64,000 nucleotides of DNA, taken from assembly GCA_946699065.1 (NCBI GenBank), contig CAMPDV010001785.1, positions 1 to 64,000 on the forward strand, in the 5' to 3' direction. Positions 29,997 through 64,000 of the stretch are shown one piece after another. Source of the DNA: Loxodes magnus (Eukaryota; Ciliophora; Karyorelictea; Loxodida; Loxodidae). The position numbers were made by a program, and so were the translations under genes. Position 1 is the first letter of the stretch, and every line of letters starts with the position of its first letter. A model generated the notes under the pieces. It saw only the letters and a program-made list of their open reading frames with translations. It was not told where the DNA came from and searched no databases.

Positions 29997-32678
29997 TGTC
30001 TAATCTGCACTTCCCGATACGATGAACTCTGAATCACTGGATATAGCCACAGATCATACTTAACTAGTGTGACCACTCATGGTCTTACAGGTACCTGTCT
30101 TGACGTCCCATAGTCTCACCGTCTTATCTGCACTTCCCGATACGATGAACTCTGAATCACTGGATATAGCCACAGATCATACATAACTAGTGTGACCACT
30201 CATGGTCTTACAGGTACCTGTCTTGACGTCCCATAGTCTCACCGTATTATCTCTACTTCCCGATACGATGAACTCTGAATCACTGGATATAGCCACAGAT
30301 CATACTTAACTAGTGTGACCACTCATGGTCTTACAGGTACCTGTCTTGACGTCCCATAGTCTCACCGTCTAATCTGCACTTCCCGATACGATGAACTCTG
30401 AATCACTGGATATAGCCACAGATCATACTTAACTAGTGTGACCACTCATGGTCTTACAGGTACCTGTCTTGACGTCCCATAGTCTCACTGTCTTATCTGC
30501 ACTTCCCGATACGATGAACTCTGAATCACTGGATATAGCCACAGATCATACTTAACTAGTGTGACCACTCATGGTCTTACAGGTACCTGTCTTGACGTCC
30601 CATAGTCTCACTGTCTAATCATGACTTCCCGATACGATGAACTCTGAATCACTGGATATAGCCACAGATAATACATAATTAGTGTGACCACTCATGGTCT
30701 TACAGGTACCTGTCTTGACGTTCCATAGTCTCACTGTCTTATCTGCACTTCCCGATACGATGAACTCTGAATCACTGGATATAGCCACAGATCATACATG
30801 ACTAGTGTGACCACTCATGGTCTTACAGGTACCTGTCTTGACGTCCCATAGTCTCACCGTCTAATCATAACTTCCCGATACGATGAACTCTGAATCACAG
30901 GATATAGCCACAGCATATACTTGACTAGTGTGACCACTCATGGTCTTACAGGTGCCTGTCTTGACGTCCCCATAGTCTCACCGTCTAATCATAACTTCCC
31001 GATACGATGAACTCTGAATCACCGGATATAGCCACATCATATACTTGACTAGTGTGACCACTCATGGTCTTAACAGGTACCTGTCTTGACGTCCCATAGT
31101 CTCACCGTCTTATCTGCACTTCCCGATACGATGAACTCTGAATCACTGGATATAGCCACAGATCATACTTAACTAGTGTGACCACTCATGGTCTTACAGG
31201 TACCTGTCTTGACGTTCCATAGTCTCACCGTATAATCATAACTTCCCGATACGATGAACTCTGAATCACTGGATATAGCCACAGATCATACATGACTAGT
31301 GTGACCAACTCATGGTCTTACAGGTACCTGTCTTGACGTCCCATAGTCTCACCGTCTAATCATAACTTCCCGATACGATGAACTCTGAATCACTGGATAT
31401 AGCCACAGCATATACTTGACTAGTGTGACCACTCATGGTCTTACAGGTGCCTGTCTTGACGTCCCATAGTCTCACCGTCTAATCTGCACTTCCCGATACG
31501 ATGAACTCTGAATCACTGGATATAGCCACAGATAATACCTAATTAGTGTGACCACTCATGGTCTTACAGGTACCTGTCTTGACGTCCCATAGTCTCACCG
31601 TCTAATCTGCACTTCCCGATACGATGAACTCTGAATCACTGGATATAGCCACAGATCATACTTAACTAGTGTGACCACTCATGGTCTTACAGGTACCTGT
31701 CTTGACGTCCCATAGTCTCACTGTCTAATCATGACTCTCCCGATACGATGAACTCTGAATCACTGGATATAGCCACAGATCATACATAACTAGTGTGACC
31801 ACTCATGGTCTTACAGGTACCTGTCTTGACGTTCCATAGTCTCACCGTATTATCTCTACTTCCCGATACGATGAACTCTGAATCACTGGATATAGCCACA
31901 GATCATACTTAACTAGTGTGACCACTCATGGTCTTACAGGTACCTGTCTTGACGTCCCATAGTCTCACCGTCTAATCTGCACTTCCGATACGATGAACTC
32001 TGAATCACTGGATATAGCCACAGATCATACTTAACTAGTGTGACCACTCATGGTCTTACAGGTACCTGTCTTGACGTCCCATAGTCTCACTGTCTTATCT
32101 GCACTTCCCGATACGATGAACTCTGAATCACTGGATATAGCCACAGCATATACATAATTAGTGTGACCACTCATGGTCTTACAGGTACTGTCTTGACGTC
32201 CCATAGTCTCACCGTCTTATCTGCACTTCCCGATACGATGAACTCTGAATCACCGGATATAGCCACAGCATATACTTGACTAGTGTGACTTCTCATGGTC
32301 TTACAGGTACCTGTCTTGACGTCCCATAGTCTCACCGTCTTATCTGCACTTCCCGATACGATGAACTCTGAATCACCGGATATAGCCACAGCATATACTT
32401 GACTAGTGTGACCACTCATGGTCTTACAGGTGCCTGTCTTGACGTCCCATAGTCTCACTGTCTAATCATGACTTCCCGATACGATGAACTCTGAATCACT
32501 GGATATAGCCACAGATCATACATAACTAGTGTGACCACTCATGGTCTTACAGGTACCTGTCTTGACGTTCCATAGTCTCACCGTATTATCTCTACTTCCC
32601 GATACGATGAACTCTGAATCACTGGATATAGCCACAGCATATACCTTGACTAGTGTGACCACTCATGGTCTTACAGGT
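21454..32678 (-). repeat. Left arm of an 11.2-kb inverted duplication
   Basis: Read downward on the minus strand from 32678, the succession of variant units is the same as that on the plus strand from 33787. I checked the first dozen units codon by codon in the variable columns and all agreed. The marker modules at 29754-29996, 27052-27294, 24469-24711 and 22131-22373 pair with 36468-36710, 39172-39414, 41754-41996 and 44090-44332 at a constant offset (1,107-1,110 bp shorter on the right). The match stops at 21454, where column 5 is TAA here but TAT at 45009. Confidence 0.93.
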
Positions 32679-33786
32679 ACCTGTCTTGACGTCCCATAGT
32701 CTCACTGTCTAATCATGACTTCCCGATACGATGAACTCTGAATCACTGGATATAGCCACAGCATATACATAATTAGTGTGACCACTCATGGTCTTACAGG
32801 TACCTGTCTTGACGTTCCATAGTCTCACCGTATAATCATAACTTCCCGATACGATGAACTCTGAATCACTGGATATAGCCACAGATCATACATGACTAGT
32901 GTGACCACTCATGGTCTTACAGGTACCTGTCTTGACGTCCCATAGTCTCACCGTCTTATCTGCACTTCCCGATACGATGAACTCTGAATCACTGGATATA
33001 GCCACAGATCATACATAACTAGTGTGACCACTCATGGTCTTACAGGTACCTGTCTTGACGTTCCATAGTCTCACCGTATAATCATAACTTCCCGATACGA
33101 TGAACTCTGAATCACTGGATATAGCCACAGCATATACTTGACTAGTGTGACTTCTCATGGTCTTACAGGTACCTGTCTTGACGTCCCATAGTCTCACTGT
33201 CTAATCTGCACTTCCCGATACGATGAACTCTGAATCACTGGATATAGCCACAGCATATACTTGACTAGTGTGACTTCTCATGGTCTTACAGGTACCTGTC
33301 TTGACGACCCATAGTCTCACCGTCTTATCTGCACTTCCCGATACGATGAACTCTGAATCACTGGATATAGCCACAGATCATACTTAACTAGTGTGACCCA
33401 CTCATGGTCTTACAGGTACCTGTCTTGACGTTCCATAGTCTCACCGTATTATCTCTACTTCCCGATACGATGAACTCTGAATCACTGGATATAGCCACAG
33501 CATATACTTGACTAGTGTGACCACTCATGGTCTTACAGGTACCTGTCTTGACGTCCCATAGTCTCACTGTCTAATCATGACTTCCCGATACGATGAACTC
33601 TGAATCACTGGATATAGCCACAGCATATACATAATTAGTGTGACCACTCATGGTCTTACAGGTACCTGTCTTGACGTTCCATAGTCTCACCGTATAATCA
33701 TAACTTCCCGATACGATGAACTCTGAATCACTGGATATAGCCACAGATCATACATGACTAGTGTGACCACTCATGGTCTTACAGGT
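24381..33786 (-). pseudogene. Frameshift-rich WD40 array segment next to the inversion
   Basis: The same 123-bp WD40 units, but with 17 single-base indels in 9.4 kb, near 24381, 25648, 26994, 27312, 27505, 27617, 27994, 28017, 28668, 30970, 31074, 31307, 31735, 31984, 32187, 32644 and 33398. Most are one base gained or lost in a short run (CC/CCC, GG/GGG, AA) or a TC/CT duplication. The plus-strand mirror copy lacks those I compared, so they are private to this arm. I call it pseudogene only because the frame is broken as written. Unpolished consensus is at least as likely a cause. One unit near 33306 has an Asp to Val change in RLWD. Confidence 0.5.
32679..33786 (-). repeat. Unmatched 1.1-kb spacer between the inverted arms
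   Basis: Nine WD40 units (1,107 bp plus one inserted base near 33398) lie between the left arm and the inversion point and have no partner at the corresponding place on the right. If the arms paired, this stretch would form an asymmetric loop. Both ends fall at the centre of the unit-borne palindrome ACAGGTACCTGT (32678/32679 and 33786/33787), so the join is in register with the repeat. Confidence 0.9.
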
Positions 33787-45012
<11,226 letters not shown>

Positions 45013-47036
45013 TGATCTGTGGCTATATCCAGTGATTCAGAGTTCATCGTATCGGGAAGTCATGATAAGACGGTGAGACTATGGGACGTCAAGACAGGTA
45101 CCTGTAAGACCATGAGTGGTCACACTAGTCATGTATGATCTGTGGCTATATCCAGTGATTCAGAGTTCATCGTATCGGGAAGTGCAGATTAGACGGTGAG
45201 ACTATGGACGTCAAGACAGGTACCTGTAAGACCATGAGAAGTCACACTAGTCAAGTATATGCTGTGGCTATATCCAGTGATTCAGAGTTCATCGTATCGG
45301 GAAGTGCAGATTAGACAGTGAGACTATGGGACGTCAAGACAGGTACCTGTAAGACCATGAGTGGTCACACTAGTCATGTATGATCTGTGGCTATATCCAG
45401 TGATTCAGAGTTCATCGTATCGGGAAGTTATGATTATACGGTGAGACTATGGAACGTCAAGACAGGTACCTGTAAGACCATGAGTGGTCACACTAATTAT
45501 GTATTATCTGTGGCTATATCCAGTGATTCAGAGTTCATCGTATCGGGAAGTCATGATTAGACAGTGAGACTATGGGGACGTCAAGACAGGTACCTGTAAG
45601 ACCATGAGTGGTCACACTAGTCAAGTATATGCTGTGGCTATATCCAGTGATTCAGAGTTCATCGTATCGGGAAGTGCAGATAAGACGGTGAGACTATGGG
45701 ACGTCAAGACAGGTACCTGTAAGACCATGAGTGGTCACACTAGTTATGTATGATCTGTGGCTATATCCAGTGATTCAGAGTTCATCGTATCGGGAAGTGC
45801 AGATAAGACGGTGAGACTATGGGACGTCAAGACAGGCACCTGTAAGACCATGAGTGGTCACACTAGTCAAGTATATGCTGTGGCTATATCCAGTGATTCA
45901 GAGTTCATCGTATCGGGAAGTCATGATTAGACAGTGAGACTATGGGACGTCAAGACAGGTACCTGTAAGACCATGAGTGGTCACACTAGTCAAGTATATG
46001 CTGTGGCTATATCCAGTGATTCAGAGTTCATCGTATCGGGAAGTGCAGATAAGACGGTGAGACTATGGGACGTCAAGACAGGTACCTGTAAGACCATGAG
46101 TGGTCACACTAGTTAAGTATGATCTGTGGCTATATCCAGTGATTCAGAGTTCATAGTATCGGGAAGTCATGATTATACGGTGAGACTATGGGACGTCAAG
46201 ACAGGTACCTGTAAGACCATGAGTGGTCACACTAGTTATGTATGATCTGTGGCTATATCCAGTGATTCAGAGTTCATCGTATCGGGAAGTGCAGATTAGA
46301 CGGTGAGACTATGGGACGTCAAGACAGGTACCTGTAAGACCATGAGTGGTCACACTAGTTAAGTATATGCTGTGGCTATATCCAGTGATTCAGAGTTCAT
46401 CGTATCGGGAAGTTATGATTAGACGGTGAGACTATGGGACGTCAAGACAGGTACCTGTAAGACCATGAGTGGTCACACTAGTCATGTATGATCTGTGGCT
46501 ATATCCAGTGATTCAGAGTTCATCGTATCGGGAAGTGCAGATAAGACGGTGAGACTATGGGACGTCAAGACAGGCACCTGTAAGACCATGAGTGGTCACA
46601 CTAGTCAAGTATATGCTGTGGCTATATCCAGTGATTCAGAGTTCATCGTATCGGGAAGTTATGATTAGACGGTGAGACTATGGGACGTCAAGACAGGTAC
46701 CTGTAAGACCATGAGTGGTCACACTAGTCATGTATATGCTGTGGCTATATCCAGTGATTCAGAGTTCATCGTATCGGGAAGTGCAGATAAGACAGTGAGA
46801 CTATGGAACGTCAAGACAGGTACCTGTAAGACCATGAGTGGTCACACTAATTATGTATTATCTGTGGCTATATCCAGTGATTCAGAGTTCATCGTATCGG
46901 GAAGTCATGATTAGACAGTGAGACTATGGGACGTCAAGACAGGTACCTGTAAGACCATGAGTGGTCACACTAGTTAAGTATGATCTGTGGCTATATCCAG
47001 TGATTCAGAGTTCATCGTATCGGGAAGTAGAGATAT

Positions 47037-52574
<5,538 letters not shown>

Positions 52575-52576
52575 GT

Positions 52577-64000
<11,424 letters not shown>

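Larger units (their letters stand above)
1..33786 (-). repeat. Tandem WD40-repeat array, minus-strand half (about 275 units of 123 bp)
   Basis: An uninterrupted head-to-tail array of a 123-bp unit, each encoding one 41-residue WD40 blade when read on the minus strand. Recognisable landmarks are the GH dipeptide, VAIS strand, the SGS-x-D turn and the terminal RLWD or RLWN. Unit spacing is an exact multiple of 123 between reference points except at 22 single-base indels. Each unit carries GACGTC when the WD Asp is present (lost in the WN form), ACTAGT when the GHT is followed by Ser, and usually the 12-bp palindrome ACAGGTACCTGT. Copies differ mainly in codons 5, 7, 8, 23 and 25, counting from the Gly of GHT. 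The array continues past position 1, so its 3' end in coding sense is unseen, and its 5' end is the inversion point at 33786. Confidence 0.98.

Overview
The whole 64 kb window is one kind of sequence: a tandem array of a 123-bp unit that encodes a 41-residue WD40 (beta-propeller) repeat. There are about 520 copies and about 46% GC in the consensus unit. I see no other gene, RNA gene, promoter, intron, initiator region or end of the array; it runs off both edges. The unit reads GHT-x-x-V-x-x-VAIS ... SGS-x-D-x-TVRLW-[D/N]-VKTGTCKTM-[S/R]. The backbone is nearly invariant and most of the variation sits in a handful of codons.

Layout. Positions 1-33786 carry about 275 units coding on the minus strand; 33787-64000 carry about 245 units coding on the plus strand. 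The halves diverge (5' to 5') at 33786/33787, exactly on the dyad of a 12-bp palindrome (ACAGGTACCTGT) found in most units. Plus-strand 33787-45008 is a near-perfect reverse complement of 21454-32678, leaving a 1,108-bp unmatched spacer (32679-33786). Single-base indels are crowded into about 24.4-47.0 kb (37 counted) and are scarce outside it (5 in the first 24.3 kb; one 55-bp deletion after 47.1 kb). That pattern makes an assembly or chimeric-read fold-back a serious alternative to a real inversion. Higher-order repeats (blocks of 10, 11, 19-28, 54 and 65 units) occur on both sides.

Reading frame. With the standard code no stretch is longer than about four repeats, so no complete seven-bladed propeller could be made. 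The stops fall almost entirely in three codon columns: TAA/TAG where sister units have CAA (Gln), Tyr or His; TAG in the D-x-TV turn where sisters have Lys, Asn or Tyr; and TGA in the V-x-S position, a place where WD40 repeats often have Trp. If TAA/TAG = Gln and TGA = Trp, as in the karyorelict and Condylostoma nuclear codes (NCBI tables 27/28) and as reported for the dinoflagellate Amoebophrya, frames stay open until the next indel: 3,808 codons for 52577-64000 and 2,712 codons for 16245-24380. I infer a eukaryote with such a code, most likely a karyorelict or heterotrich-like ciliate. A concertedly evolving pseudogenic satellite remains the alternative.

Function. The variable codons match the positions described as ligand-contacting on the top face of WD40 propellers (two residues around the start of strand A, and the residue before the turn Asp). 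This recalls the highly similar, hypervariable WD40 repeats of fungal HET-D/HET-E NLR proteins. A recognition or scaffold protein, or a reservoir of repeat cassettes, is plausible, but no effector domain lies in the window.
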